Shown: positions 1 through 8,239 of the stretch, in pieces
Layout: each line of letters opens with the position of its first letter
How positions within the stretch are numbered: position 1 is the first letter of the stretch
Source: Porphyromonadaceae bacterium UBA4702
GTDB taxonomy: Bacteria; Bacteroidota; Bacteroidia; Bacteroidales; Muribaculaceae
Length of the DNA stretch: 34,463 nt
Direction: 5' to 3'
Assembly (NCBI GenBank): GCA_002404675.1
Contig: DHKE01000056.1
Location: 2,580-37,042, forward strand
The notes under the pieces: generated by a model
Seen by the model: the letters and a program-made list of their open reading frames with translations, nothing else
Databases searched by the model: none
Told to the model about the DNA's origin: nothing
Made by a program: the position numbers and the translations under genes

Positions 1-632
1 TCGCGCTTCTCGTCACCGCGCCAATATGCGCCGGCCAGCGAGAGTATCTTGACAGCCTTGATAGGGGAGGTGTCTGGTATGTGCGGCCCGCGGCAGAGGT
101 CGGTGAACGCTCCCTGCGTATAGGTGGTGATGTGTCCGTCTTCCAGCTCGCTGATCAGCTCACACTTGTACTTCTCGCCACGGTCGCCGAACATCTTCAG
201 CGCGTCGGCTTTTGAGATGTCGCGGCGCACGATAGCCTCCTTGCGCTGTGCCAGCTCGAGCATCTTCTTCTCTATCTTGCCGAAATCGTCGTCGGTGAGC
301 TTGTTCTCACCCGGGTCGATGTCGTAATAGAACCCGTTTTCGATGGCCGGGCCGATGCCGAACTTCACGCCGGGGTACAGCTCCTGAAGAGCCTCCGCGA
401 GCAGGTGTGCCGAGGAGTGCCAGAAGGCGTGCTTGCCCTCGGGCGTATCCCACTTGAACAGTTGGACTGTCGCGTCGCCCGTGACTGGGCGGGACAGGTC
501 CCAATCCTCACCGTTGACCTTGGCAGCAAGCACGTCTGACGCCAGACGCGGGCTTATGCTGCGTGCTATCTCGAGGGGGGTAGTTCCTTCGGGATACTCT
601 CTGACACTGTTGTCCGGAAAAGTTATGTTCAT
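1..632 (-). CDS. thrS: Threonyl-tRNA synthetase, N-terminal part (cut by window edge)
   Basis: Charges tRNA-Thr with threonine in the cytoplasm. The first 210 residues are present. An N-terminal TGS domain (about 1-60, starting MNITFPDN) is followed by the editing domain, whose metal-site pattern is visible as HSSAH (His72, His76) and CRGPH (Cys180, His184). This arrangement is characteristic of bacterial ThrRS. The catalytic core and anticodon-binding domain lie outside the window. The ATG at 630-632 is chosen because the TGS domain begins there and a promoter lies about 85 nt upstream. The upstream neighbour on the same strand is a TPR protein, but thrS appears to have its own promoter. Nothing is broken in the visible part. 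Confidence 0.97.
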   Translation of the reverse strand, partial: MNITFPDNSVREYPEGTTPLEIARSISPRLASDVLAAKVNGEDWDLSRPVTGDATVQLFKWDTPEGKHAFWHSSAHLLAEALQELYPGVKFGIGPAIENGFYYDIDPGENKLTDDDFGKIEKKMLELAQRKEAIVRRDISKADALKMFGDRGEKYKCELISELEDGHITTYTQGAFTDLCRGPHIPDTSPIKAVKILSLAGAYWRGDEKR

Positions 633-714
633 AATCAGCTGTGTCTGTGTTTGTTGTTATGCCTTTGGCGGCATGGCAACGGTTGTCGCCACGCTCTCCT
701 CGGCAAATATCGCG

Positions 715-746
715 CAAAGATACGCATTTTTTCGCATTGCGGCAAA
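715..746 (-). promoter_or_regulatory. Bacteroidetes-type promoter of thrS
   Basis: On the minus strand TTTG (743-746) is followed after 20 nt by TATCTTTG (715-722), matching the Bacteroidetes -33/-7 consensus. It gives thrS a leader of roughly 75 nt. The leader contains an imperfect GC-rich inverted repeat around 660-695, which could fold; no known leader class was recognised. Confidence 0.75.
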
Positions 747-799
747 TAAAGTCGCCCCTGCTGTGCGAAAAAATCATTTTTGGCTGTTTGTGACGTGCC

Positions 800-2818
800 T
801 TACTTCATCCCTTTCAGCACCTTGTACGAGGGAAGGATGCCGAGCTCGCCGGCTCGCGACAGGTCGGCAAATGCCGACTGGCGGTTGCCCAGCGCCAGGT
901 ATGTCAGCCCACGGTTGTAGTAGGCTTCGGCGTACTCGGGATTCAGCTCTAAGGCACGCGAATAGCATTGCAGGGCAGTGGTGTAGTCGCCCACATTATA
1001 GTATATGTTGCCCTTGTCAAACCATGCGTAGATGAGGCGCGGGTTCAGTTCGACAGCCTTGTCCAGGTCTGCCATTGCGTCTGCTGCCGTGGGGCGCAGC
1101 GAGTTCTTCTCGTCGGTTGCAGATGCCGTGCGCGACAGCGCGTCCTTGACGGTGGCGCGGGCCAGGTAGGCGGCGGTGAACTGCGGGTTCATCTCGACAG
1201 CCTTGTCCAGGTCGGCGAGCGCGCTGTCATAGTTCTTGAGCAGCGAGTGCACCACTCCGCGCCCGAGGTAGTCTATCGGGCGGGCGTTGCCCGTGCTTAT
1301 TATTGAGGTGAAGTCGTCGGCAATGGCAAACAGCTCGTCGGCCTGCTGCTGTGTCAGTGCGCCGCCGCTGTTGGTGATGTACAGGGTGCGAGGCAGCAGA
1401 CGCGAGCGGTTGATGTCCTCTATCTCCTTGAAATAGTTGGACATGGGGCGCAGCGACGTGCGTCCGTCGTAAATCGATATGGCGAACATCGGCTCGGGGT
1501 CGATGCGTGTGGAGCGGTCCTGAACGCGCCCCTTGATCTTGTCGGCATATTTCAGCTCCACATCCTCCGTCTCGTTCACCGTCACGAGGCGGTTGAAGCG
1601 TTCCATGACGTCGATTTCCGACTCACCCTCGCCCTGCTCCATGCCGCGGTTGTTGGCCACTCCCGCCTCGATGGTCGGGCGGTCGAGCGGGTTGCGGCGC
1701 GGGTTGTCAACATACTTGCGCACCATGTCGTCGGCATACATCATCATCTGTATCGCGCCGCGCTGGTCGCCCAGCCCCTGCCGCGCCTGGGCTATGCCGT
1801 AATAGATAGGGTAGAACTTGGGGTAACGCTTCTGTATGGCTGTGAAATCGGCTATCGCCTGCCGCCACCTGTGCAGGTTGAGCGAGATGATAGCACGGTT
1901 GTAGAGGGCGTGGAAATTGCCCGGGTCGTGTTTCAGCACACGCGAGAAGTCGTCGTATGCGCCCTCCATGTCGAGGTATTCGAGGCGCAGCAACGCGCGG
2001 TTGTACGTCGCCGCCGTGTTGTCCGGGTCCAGCTCGAGCGCATAGTTGTAGTCAGCCAACGCCCCGGCATAGCTGTCGATGTTGTAGCGCAGCCACGCAC
2101 GGTTCACGTACATGTCCGCGTTCTGCGGGTCGAGGCGTATCACCTCGTCCATGTCCGCCACGGCCTCTTTCCACTCCTTGCGCTTGACGTGCACGTCCGC
2201 CCGCATCAGGTAATTGTTTATCTCCGAGTTTGACAGCTCGATAGAGCGGTCGATGTCCTGCATGGCCTGAATGGTGTCGCCCATGACGAGTCTGGCACGC
2301 GCACGCGCCGAATACGCCTCGCTGAATTTCGGGTTGCTGTCTATGGCGCGGGTGAGCAGCGTGTCCGCCTCGCCGGCACGCTCCAGGTTGAGCAGCGCGA
2401 CGCCCTTGTAGAACATGAAATACTTGTCCGTAGGCTCATACTTCAGCCCGATGTCGTAATCCTCGATGGCGAGCGAGTCGCGGTGCAGGTTCTGGCGGCA
2501 GAAGCCGCGCAGCTTGTACGCCTCTGCCCTGAACTTGTTGCGCTCTATCGATGCCGAGCAATCCTGCTCCGCCCCCTGGTAATCCTCCAGGTTCAGCTTG
2601 GCCAGTGCACGCAGGAAATACGGCTCTGCGAGGTACGGCTTGGCCTTGATAGCCTGGTTGAAATACTGTATGGCGAGCATATAGTCCTCCATCGACAGGA
2701 CATTCCTGCCGATGTTGACCATCTGCTCGGCGTTGACCTGTGCGGCGGCAGTCAGCGGCGATGCCGCCACCGCCGCTGCCACTATCGGCCCGAGTAATAT
2801 CTTGATGCTTCTCTTCAC
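800..2818 (-). CDS. Exported tetratricopeptide repeat protein
   Basis: A 672-aa protein with a cleavable signal peptide (MKRSIKILL, then an Ala-rich hydrophobic stretch ending near AAAQ), so probably periplasmic. Most of the chain is TPR repeats, in two blocks: about residues 30-370 and 500-665. Each shows the usual pattern of W/Y-x2-L/A-G-x2-A and A-x3-A/P-x2, for example AIQYFNQAIKAKPYLAEPYF and ALADYNYALELDPDNTAATY. A non-repeat spacer (about 385-500), rich in charged residues, separates the blocks. TPR arrays act as protein-binding scaffolds; the partner cannot be read from sequence. The gene starts 15 nt after the stop of the ATPase upstream, so the two may be co-transcribed. A TPR gene beside thrS is, from memory, a common Bacteroidales arrangement. 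Confidence 0.9.
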   Translation of the reverse strand: MKRSIKILLGPIVAAAVAASPLTAAAQVNAEQMVNIGRNVLSMEDYMLAIQYFNQAIKAKPYLAEPYFLRALAKLNLEDYQGAEQDCSASIERNKFRAEAYKLRGFCRQNLHRDSLAIEDYDIGLKYEPTDKYFMFYKGVALLNLERAGEADTLLTRAIDSNPKFSEAYSARARARLVMGDTIQAMQDIDRSIELSNSEINNYLMRADVHVKRKEWKEAVADMDEVIRLDPQNADMYVNRAWLRYNIDSYAGALADYNYALELDPDNTAATYNRALLRLEYLDMEGAYDDFSRVLKHDPGNFHALYNRAIISLNLHRWRQAIADFTAIQKRYPKFYPIYYGIAQARQGLGDQRGAIQMMMYADDMVRKYVDNPRRNPLDRPTIEAGVANNRGMEQGEGESEIDVMERFNRLVTVNETEDVELKYADKIKGRVQDRSTRIDPEPMFAISIYDGRTSLRPMSNYFKEIEDINRSRLLPRTLYITNSGGALTQQQADELFAIADDFTSIISTGNARPIDYLGRGVVHSLLKNYDSALADLDKAVEMNPQFTAAYLARATVKDALSRTASATDEKNSLRPTAADAMADLDKAVELNPRLIYAWFDKGNIYYNVGDYTTALQCYSRALELNPEYAEAYYNRGLTYLALGNRQSAFADLSRAGELGILPSYKVLKGMK

Positions 2819-2833
2819 AGTGAGAGTCGTTGG

Positions 2834-3901
2834 CTAATTGTTGTCGTTTGTAACAGCTCCAGTAAATGCAAGCAATGGGGAGGTGTTTGTATTGTCGAGG
2901 CGGTCGAAAGCAGATTGCCCGTCCTTGCGGTCTACGACTATGATGTCTTCGGGCGAGAAGCAGTCCACCACGCTCACAGACTGTGTGGCAACGATGATTT
3001 GCGACTTGAAGGAGGCGCGTTTCACCAATGCTGCCAGCTTGTTGATTGCTGCCGGGTGCAGCCCGAGTTCGGGCTCGTCGATTATTATAGCCTGTGGCGG
3101 CGACGGTTGCAGCAGCAGCGTGGCAAGGGCTATGAAACGCAATGTGCCGTCGGAAAAATCAGAAGCATTGAGGTATATGTCGGAATCTCGTTCCTCCCAT
3201 TCGAGGGAGATGTAGCCGTCCATGTCTTTGTCCGGAGTCAGCTTGAAGCACTTGAAGTAGGGGGCTATGGAGCGTATTGTGCTTTCGATGATGTTGAATG
3301 TCCTCTCGTCAGAGATTCTCAGGCGGTACAGGTATGCGGCAATGTTTGCGCCGTCATGCCGCAGTAACTCATTGTCGCCGACTCGCGAGGGACGGCGCAT
3401 CGGCGATGTCTCGCTCGTGTCGTGGAAATGATATACCGTGAGGCTTCGCATGAAAGAGCGTATAAATTCTGAGGTCTCGTCTTGGCTGGTCATAATCGCC
3501 GATTCCTCTGTGTCAGAGTCCCATACCTGCATCTGCCGTTTCTTTGCGGATTGCTCATTTGGGGAAGGAGCGGCAATTATTCCCCTTGTGTATTCGATGT
3601 ATGCTTTCGGGCCTGCTGATGGCTTGAGCCGGAAGCCAAACGAATTGCCGTTGTCAAACTCGATAAGGGCGGTGATGCTTTCTGATATTTTGCGGCCACG
3701 GTACAACATCGAGTCGATGCCTCCATGCGCAAGCATATATGCCCCGAGCCGCTGTTCGAGCAAGTGGCGTGTCAGCTCGAAGAACGAGATGAAATTGCTC
3801 TTGCCGGCTCCGTTTGCTCCGAGCAGTATGTTGAGTGTCCGCAAGTCGATGCTGGCGGACTTAATGGACTTGTAATTGGATAGTTCAATACGTTTTATCA
3901 T
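2834..3901 (-). CDS. AAA family ATPase (SMC/RecF-like, AAA_21 type), orphan
   Basis: A 355-aa cytoplasmic ATPase. Walker A is GANGAGKS at 28-35, an ABC-like signature region (FSDGTLRF) precedes Walker B IIIDEPELGLHP at 272-283, and a VATQS switch follows at about 304-308. The order and spacing match the OLD/RecF-like AAA_21 group, often involved in DNA-linked or defence functions. The start MIKRIELSNYKS is chosen because family members begin there; an in-frame ATG 60 codons upstream adds only low-complexity sequence overlapping a palindromic repeat. The C-terminus ends soon after DRKDGQSAFDRLD, whereas relatives I recall continue with a short tail and are followed by a TOPRIM-like DUF4276 gene. 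Neither is present here, so this copy may be a remnant or act alone. Confidence 0.85.
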   Translation of the reverse strand: MIKRIELSNYKSIKSASIDLRTLNILLGANGAGKSNFISFFELTRHLLEQRLGAYMLAHGGIDSMLYRGRKISESITALIEFDNGNSFGFRLKPSAGPKAYIEYTRGIIAAPSPNEQSAKKRQMQVWDSDTEESAIMTSQDETSEFIRSFMRSLTVYHFHDTSETSPMRRPSRVGDNELLRHDGANIAAYLYRLRISDERTFNIIESTIRSIAPYFKCFKLTPDKDMDGYISLEWEERDSDIYLNASDFSDGTLRFIALATLLLQPSPPQAIIIDEPELGLHPAAINKLAALVKRASFKSQIIVATQSVSVVDCFSPEDIIVVDRKDGQSAFDRLDNTNTSPLLAFTGAVTNDNN

Positions 3902-3935
3902 CACGTACTTGCTTGTTTGCTTAATGGCTTGGTTT

Positions 3936-3960
3936 CGGACACCGCCGCGCCGTGTCCCTG
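3936..3960. repeat. REP-like palindrome, copy A
   Basis: CGGACACCGCCGCGCCGTGT followed by CCCTG. It matches the right half of the composite element at 4147-4242 with a few changes in the left arm. It lies between the ATPase start codon and its possible promoter. Confidence 0.6.
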
Positions 3961-4050
3961 CATTGTCATGCGCAGCTGCGGTGTTGCCAGCCCTGCCGCG
4001 ACAATACATTGACGCACCGCTGGCGCGGGATGTGACACCGCCACACTTTG

Positions 4051-4082
4051 CGAAGTTACGAAAATTATGCCACACTCCCAAA
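4051..4082 (-). promoter_or_regulatory. Possible promoter of the AAA ATPase gene
   Basis: Minus-strand TTTG (4079-4082), 20 nt, then TAACTTCG (4051-4058), one base off TAnnTTTG. It would give a leader of about 145 nt that runs through the palindrome at 3936-3960. Confidence 0.4.
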
Positions 4083-4146
4083 TTCCGCCCCTCCGAACCA
4101 ACCGAGGTTCAAGCCTCGTGAATTGGACTGGTTCGTTTTCGGCAGG

Positions 4147-4242
4147 GTAGGGACACGGCGTGCCGTGTCCGCTTCAAGTCCCTGCAATTCAATAAAATAC
4201 GCACTTGCTGTCATTCGGACACGGCACGCCGTGTCCCTACTT
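4147..4242. repeat. Composite REP-like element, copy B (best preserved)
   Basis: A 25-nt block at 4147-4171 (GTAGGGACACGG... ending GTGTCCG) is repeated exactly in reverse complement at 4216-4240, with about 44 nt between. Each block is itself a near-perfect palindrome, GGACACGGC-N2-GCCGTGTCC. A diverged copy of the whole unit, with the same length and alignable spacer, lies at 26477-26573. Single or degraded halves lie near 3936, 21641 and 31103. All copies are intergenic. This is the layout of a REP/BIME-type dispersed element. Confidence 0.8.
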
Positions 4243-4244
4243 AT

Positions 4245-4266
4245 GCGAGTTCCGAAAGGAACTCGC
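4245..4266 (-). terminator. Hairpin directly after the restriction-modification operon
   Basis: GCGAGTTCC (4245-4253), loop GAAA, GGAACTCGC (4258-4266): a perfect 9-bp stem one base beyond the stop codon of the 4268-8221 gene. No strong T-run follows on the minus strand, so it may act in RNA stability or as an imperfect terminator. Confidence 0.55.
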
Positions 4267-4267
4267 T

Positions 4268-7200
4268 TTACATGGGTTTGATCATTGATTCGATGAAGGC
4301 GATTTCGTCGTCGGTCAGCCCGTATTTGCGGTACAGCTGGCGGTCAATGCCCTCTATCGGCTGCGACCAGTCGATGTCTGATGCGTCTGTGAAGTCCTGC
4401 AGCGGGACGAATCGGAACTTGTCTCTGACGATGTTTTGTGTTATCAGAATTGAACCAAGCAGAAATCGGACGAACCGGGTTTTGATGTATTTCTTTGCGC
4501 TTTCGGCTTCATTCTCGGAGTTGAAAGTGTCGATAAGAAGATACGATTCAGTGCAAATGAAGCCAGGTTGGAGGACTTCTAATCGGGAAACAATACGTTT
4601 GCGTCCCTCTTTATCAGTTTGACCAGCATGTTCAGCGGAAGCTTTTGACATGATTAGCTTCCACTTCGGAATCAAATGAGCGTTTTGAGGGATGTCTTTT
4701 TCTGAGAGATATGAAATACCAGAACTTCCGAAAAGTGAAATATTTCGACCCGGCTCCGCCGGGAATCCTTTTTCGAAACTTCTTATCCCAAACGGTTTAC
4801 TCACGTAAACCGTTTGGGATAAGAAGGAGGTTGAGGATTGTTGCACCTTTGCGATTATATCGAGGACTCTTTGGTCACGTATAAACGCATCAAACTCATT
4901 CAAATATCGGGTTGATGATATAGTGGAAGTTGATGTTTTATTGACCACTTTGCACATGCCATTATGGCTATTATCCCATAGAAAATAGCAAATGCCACCA
5001 GCGATATCCACTGTCGGAAATACATCTCTCGAATCTTCGAAGTCTACCAGTTTGCTGATATGCCTATCATTCAGCATTTGCTCTCTGAACTCATCAAGTC
5101 CCTTGCCTCCGCTATACCATTTAGCTGGCATGATTTGGGAAATGTATAGAGGTTTTGTGTCGATTGCGATTTGTACGAAAGCATTATATACTGGTGTAGC
5201 ACTGCTGCCTGTTCCTCCGCCGTCCATGACTTGGTATGGTGGGTTTCCGACTATGGCGTTGAATTTCATGTTGTTGTCGTTTATGTTGCCGCCGTAGGTC
5301 TTGCCTTTGCAGACCTTCTCGATGAAGTTGGCGGGCTTGTTCTTGATTTGGTTTATCAAGTCCTCGAAATGGCGCGTGTTGACCCGCAGATCGCGGAAGC
5401 CGACGAGTGTGCGGCGTGTGATGCGCTGCGCCATCGGGGTCTTGCAGACGACGAAGATGTTCTCCTTCACGGTCTTTGCCCATACTGCCCATTCGTCCTC
5501 GACTGTCTCGACGGAGGTGAGTTCGTCGCGTAGGCGTGCGCGGTATGTGGAGTATGCCATGTAGAGGGGGTACAGGCCGGTCTTGGAGTTGATTTCGAGG
5601 ATGCGCGTGTCGGGGTTGAACACTTCGGCTGTCACCTTGCCACGGTCGACGAAGCGCGGCTCGGCAAGCGTTTCCTTGAAGTCCTTGTCGAGGAAGCAGT
5701 AGCCGCCGAGCGTGTCGGAGATGTGCATGTTGACTACGCGCCATGGTGTCAGCACGGTCTCCTTGTCGGGGTTGCGGAACGTGGCGAACAGCTGCGTGAT
5801 GCGCTCGATGCGCTGCTCTATCGATAGGCGGTCGGCAGAACGCACCATTTCGCGTATGCGTTTGGCGGCGGCAGCGAACACGTCCGGGTCGTAGTACTTG
5901 CGGAAGGAGTTGAACCGCTGCTTTGAGACACCGCGAGGCATGAACTCTTCCCACGACAGCGGGTCGATGAGCGAGGCGAAGTTGTCGATGGTGATTTCCT
6001 CTTTTTCGTCGTCGATGTCCGCGCCGTATATCATCAGGGGCATACGGATGCTTATGCCGCGCAGTATGGAGATTGCGTCCTGCTTGACTTTCTTCTTTTT
6101 CTTCAGTTCCTCGAGGCGGCGTTTCTCCTCTTCGGTCAGGTCGCGTTTTTTCTTCTTTTCGAGGCGTTCCTTCTCTTCATATTCCTCGTTGGTCAGCCCC
6201 TGGTCGTTGACGGTTATGTCGTTGGCACGCGCCATTGCCTTAGTCTTGCCGATGATGCCCTTTAGTTCGTCAAACTCGCGGATGTCAACGTCGGTCAGGC
6301 GCATCAGGTTGTCGTTGTACAGGTATCCGTCTTCAAATCCGTTGTTGACGACCCTCTCGATGTAAACCTTCTTGAGCTGTCGCAGCAGCGTGTCCACGCT
6401 CATCCTTTCGCGCATCCGGGAGCCGTCGCAGCTTATCACGGGGCAGAAGTTGAGGAACTCGGCCATCGCTTGGCGGTCGCTGTCCGTAGTCTTGCCGGCG
6501 CGTGTCGATATTTTCGCGGTCTCGGCGAGCACTTTCAGGGTGCGGTCGGGGGCGAAGTCGAACACGTAGCACTGCTCCTTGACACGTCCGTTGATGGTGG
6601 CGGGCGACTGGACGCGGAATATGGTCTGCATGTAGCTTGCGGCAGCGGTGTTGAACGAGCCGGAGAGCATCAGCACGGCAGTCCATTCGGGCACTGTCAC
6701 GCCGGTGGTGAGCCGTCCGCAGGAGAGGGTTATGGTGCGTGTCTGGTCGGGGTCGCCGCCGATTTTGGAGCGCAGCAGCTGCAACGCCTTGGCGTTCTCT
6801 TCCTCTGTCGGGTCGCCGTCGCCAGCCACGTTGACTACGGAGAAGTGCTGGAACACCGGGTGAGCCTCGAGCATGCGCTGCAGCGCGAGCGCGGCTTTCA
6901 CCCCCGGCACCATCCACAGGGTGTGGCGGAATGTGTCGCGGTACTTGTCGCAGGAGAATGGGTATGCGCTCTGCTCGTCGGACTTGCAGAGCAGGTTGAG
7001 GAAGGCGGCAACGTCCTTTTCATGGACGAAACGGCCGGCATCGTTGACGCGGAAGAACTCGCGGAAGTTGAACGCCACGTCCACGTCGGCGTAGTCGCGC
7101 AGCAGCCGTCCGAGGTCGTAGGTGTATATGTTCATGGCCGGCAGCCCGGCATACGGGTTGTGGTCGCCGAAATGCGTCTTGTCCCAGTCGGCCTTGGCGC

Positions 7201-8221
7201 GTTGCTCCATGACATAGTCCCAGGTGAATATCTCTTCCTCCTTGAACTGGTCGTTTCCCAGCAGGTTGAACGGCGTGCCGGAGAGCGAGAGCACTTTGGT
7301 CTTGGGCTTTTTCAGTTCCTTGATTACGCTTTGCCCCAGTTCGGTCTGCGTGCCCTCGTGCGCCTCGTCGATGATGATGAAGTCCCACTGCGCGGAGAAT
7401 ATCTCGTGGTTCTTGTCAAACTTGCCGCCTACGGCCTCCGAGCCGCGCATGTCTTGCATGGAGACGAAGTAGACGTAGTGCATCGTGGAGTCAGCACGCA
7501 TTGCCGCTTCGAGCGATGCCAGAGAGTCGCCCCGGTTTCGCGAGCCATAGCGGAAGTCGTCGCGGTCGTAGAATATCTTCTGGAAGTCTACGTACCAGCC
7601 GTCGTCCACCACCGGGCGGTGGGTGAGGATGAGCGTGCGGCTGAAGCCCAGTTCGCGTACTGTCTGCAATGCGCTTACGGTCTTGCCGAACCGCATCTTG
7701 GCGTTCCACAGCATCTGGTTGCCCTTTTTGAACCGCTTCTTGGTCATCTCGATGGCATCTCGCTGCTCGTCGCGCAGGACAATTGGGCTGCGTCCCTGTG
7801 AAGTCTCCGAGTTGAGCAGCGACTTGCGCCCCTCGCGGACAGCGCGTATGGCATTTTTGACCGTCTCAAGGTCGGTTTCAAACCATTCATTGCCGAAATT
7901 CGCGCCCTCGTGACGGCGTATGCCGCTGCGCAGCAGCACGTCATGCACCTCCTTGTCGTTGAACGACTTCACTTTGCGCCCGCTGAAGTAAATGGTCGTC
8001 TCGGTATGTATGAGTTCATAATTGATGCCGGCGGTCTTGGTGTAGCTGTCGATGCGCTCGTGGGCCGCCCGGTTGAGGATGCTCGAGTTCGGCTTCAGGT
8101 CAAAGACATTGCTGCCGTCGGGGATTGAGGCCTCGCCGATTTTCAGGCATCCGGCGTGTGCGCTGTCGTTGATGCGCATCACATAGATGAGTTTCGGTGT
8201 CAGTGTCGATTCAAATGTCAT
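4268..8221 (-). CDS. GIY-YIG-like / DEAD-box helicase / Eco57I-type DNA methyltransferase fusion
   Basis: A 1317-aa single-chain restriction-modification-like enzyme. Residues 1-135 resemble the T5orf172/GIY-YIG group (IYVMRI at 12-17, LKIGEAS at 26-32, DKEVHDVL then NEWFETDLE near 111-119). A superfamily 2 helicase follows: NAKMRFGKT (173-181, Walker A), DEAH (285-288), SGTPF (314-318) and later SCGRLTTGVTVPEW. A lysine/glutamate-rich helical hinge lies near 690-740. An adenine methyltransferase comes next, with motif-I-like LEINSKTGLYPLY and motif IV NPPY at 993-996, then a C-terminal region probably serving as target recognition. Known relatives cut or methylate DNA depending on methylation state. 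The gene lies 18 nt after the small methyltransferase-like gene, forming an operon. No PD-ExK nuclease motif was seen, so the N-terminal domain is the nuclease candidate; this is inference. Confidence 0.88.
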   Translation of the reverse strand: MTFESTLTPKLIYVMRINDSAHAGCLKIGEASIPDGSNVFDLKPNSSILNRAAHERIDSYTKTAGINYELIHTETTIYFSGRKVKSFNDKEVHDVLLRSGIRRHEGANFGNEWFETDLETVKNAIRAVREGRKSLLNSETSQGRSPIVLRDEQRDAIEMTKKRFKKGNQMLWNAKMRFGKTVSALQTVRELGFSRTLILTHRPVVDDGWYVDFQKIFYDRDDFRYGSRNRGDSLASLEAAMRADSTMHYVYFVSMQDMRGSEAVGGKFDKNHEIFSAQWDFIIIDEAHEGTQTELGQSVIKELKKPKTKVLSLSGTPFNLLGNDQFKEEEIFTWDYVMEQRAKADWDKTHFGDHNPYAGLPAMNIYTYDLGRLLRDYADVDVAFNFREFFRVNDAGRFVHEKDVAAFLNLLCKSDEQSAYPFSCDKYRDTFRHTLWMVPGVKAALALQRMLEAHPVFQHFSVVNVAGDGDPTEEENAKALQLLRSKIGGDPDQTRTITLSCGRLTTGVTVPEWTAVLMLSGSFNTAAASYMQTIFRVQSPATINGRVKEQCYVFDFAPDRTLKVLAETAKISTRAGKTTDSDRQAMAEFLNFCPVISCDGSRMRERMSVDTLLRQLKKVYIERVVNNGFEDGYLYNDNLMRLTDVDIREFDELKGIIGKTKAMARANDITVNDQGLTNEEYEEKERLEKKKKRDLTEEEKRRLEELKKKKKVKQDAISILRGISIRMPLMIYGADIDDEKEEITIDNFASLIDPLSWEEFMPRGVSKQRFNSFRKYYDPDVFAAAAKRIREMVRSADRLSIEQRIERITQLFATFRNPDKETVLTPWRVVNMHISDTLGGYCFLDKDFKETLAEPRFVDRGKVTAEVFNPDTRILEINSKTGLYPLYMAYSTYRARLRDELTSVETVEDEWAVWAKTVKENIFVVCKTPMAQRITRRTLVGFRDLRVNTRHFEDLINQIKNKPANFIEKVCKGKTYGGNINDNNMKFNAIVGNPPYQVMDGGGTGSSATPVYNAFVQIAIDTKPLYISQIMPAKWYSGGKGLDEFREQMLNDRHISKLVDFEDSRDVFPTVDIAGGICYFLWDNSHNGMCKVVNKTSTSTISSTRYLNEFDAFIRDQRVLDIIAKVQQSSTSFLSQTVYVSKPFGIRSFEKGFPAEPGRNISLFGSSGISYLSEKDIPQNAHLIPKWKLIMSKASAEHAGQTDKEGRKRIVSRLEVLQPGFICTESYLLIDTFNSENEAESAKKYIKTRFVRFLLGSILITQNIVRDKFRFVPLQDFTDASDIDWSQPIEGIDRQLYRKYGLTDDEIAFIESMIKPM

Positions 8222-8239
8222 GGTCTTTTGTTTTGGGAG

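Larger units (their letters stand above)
3902..4267. other. Intergenic region rich in palindromes, no gene
   Basis: No convincing gene in 366 nt. It holds one REP-like palindrome (3936-3960), a candidate promoter for the ATPase, a nested inverted repeat (CGAACC 4094-4099 with GGTTCG 4130-4135; CGAGG 4103-4107 with CCTCG 4114-4118), a composite 96-nt REP-like element (4147-4242) and a terminator-like hairpin beside the restriction-modification gene end. Confidence 0.8.

Noticed and set aside
3902..4081. 60-residue N-terminal extension of the AAA ATPase
   Set aside because: The extension is low in complexity and runs through a REP-like palindrome. The family start is the MIKRIELSNYKS methionine.
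6470..7801. Long open frame (443 codons, plus strand) opposite the restriction-modification fusion gene
   Set aside because: It lies antisense to clear helicase motifs, and its protein is Val/Ala/His/Glu-rich shadow sequence without domains. High GC content explains the lack of stops.
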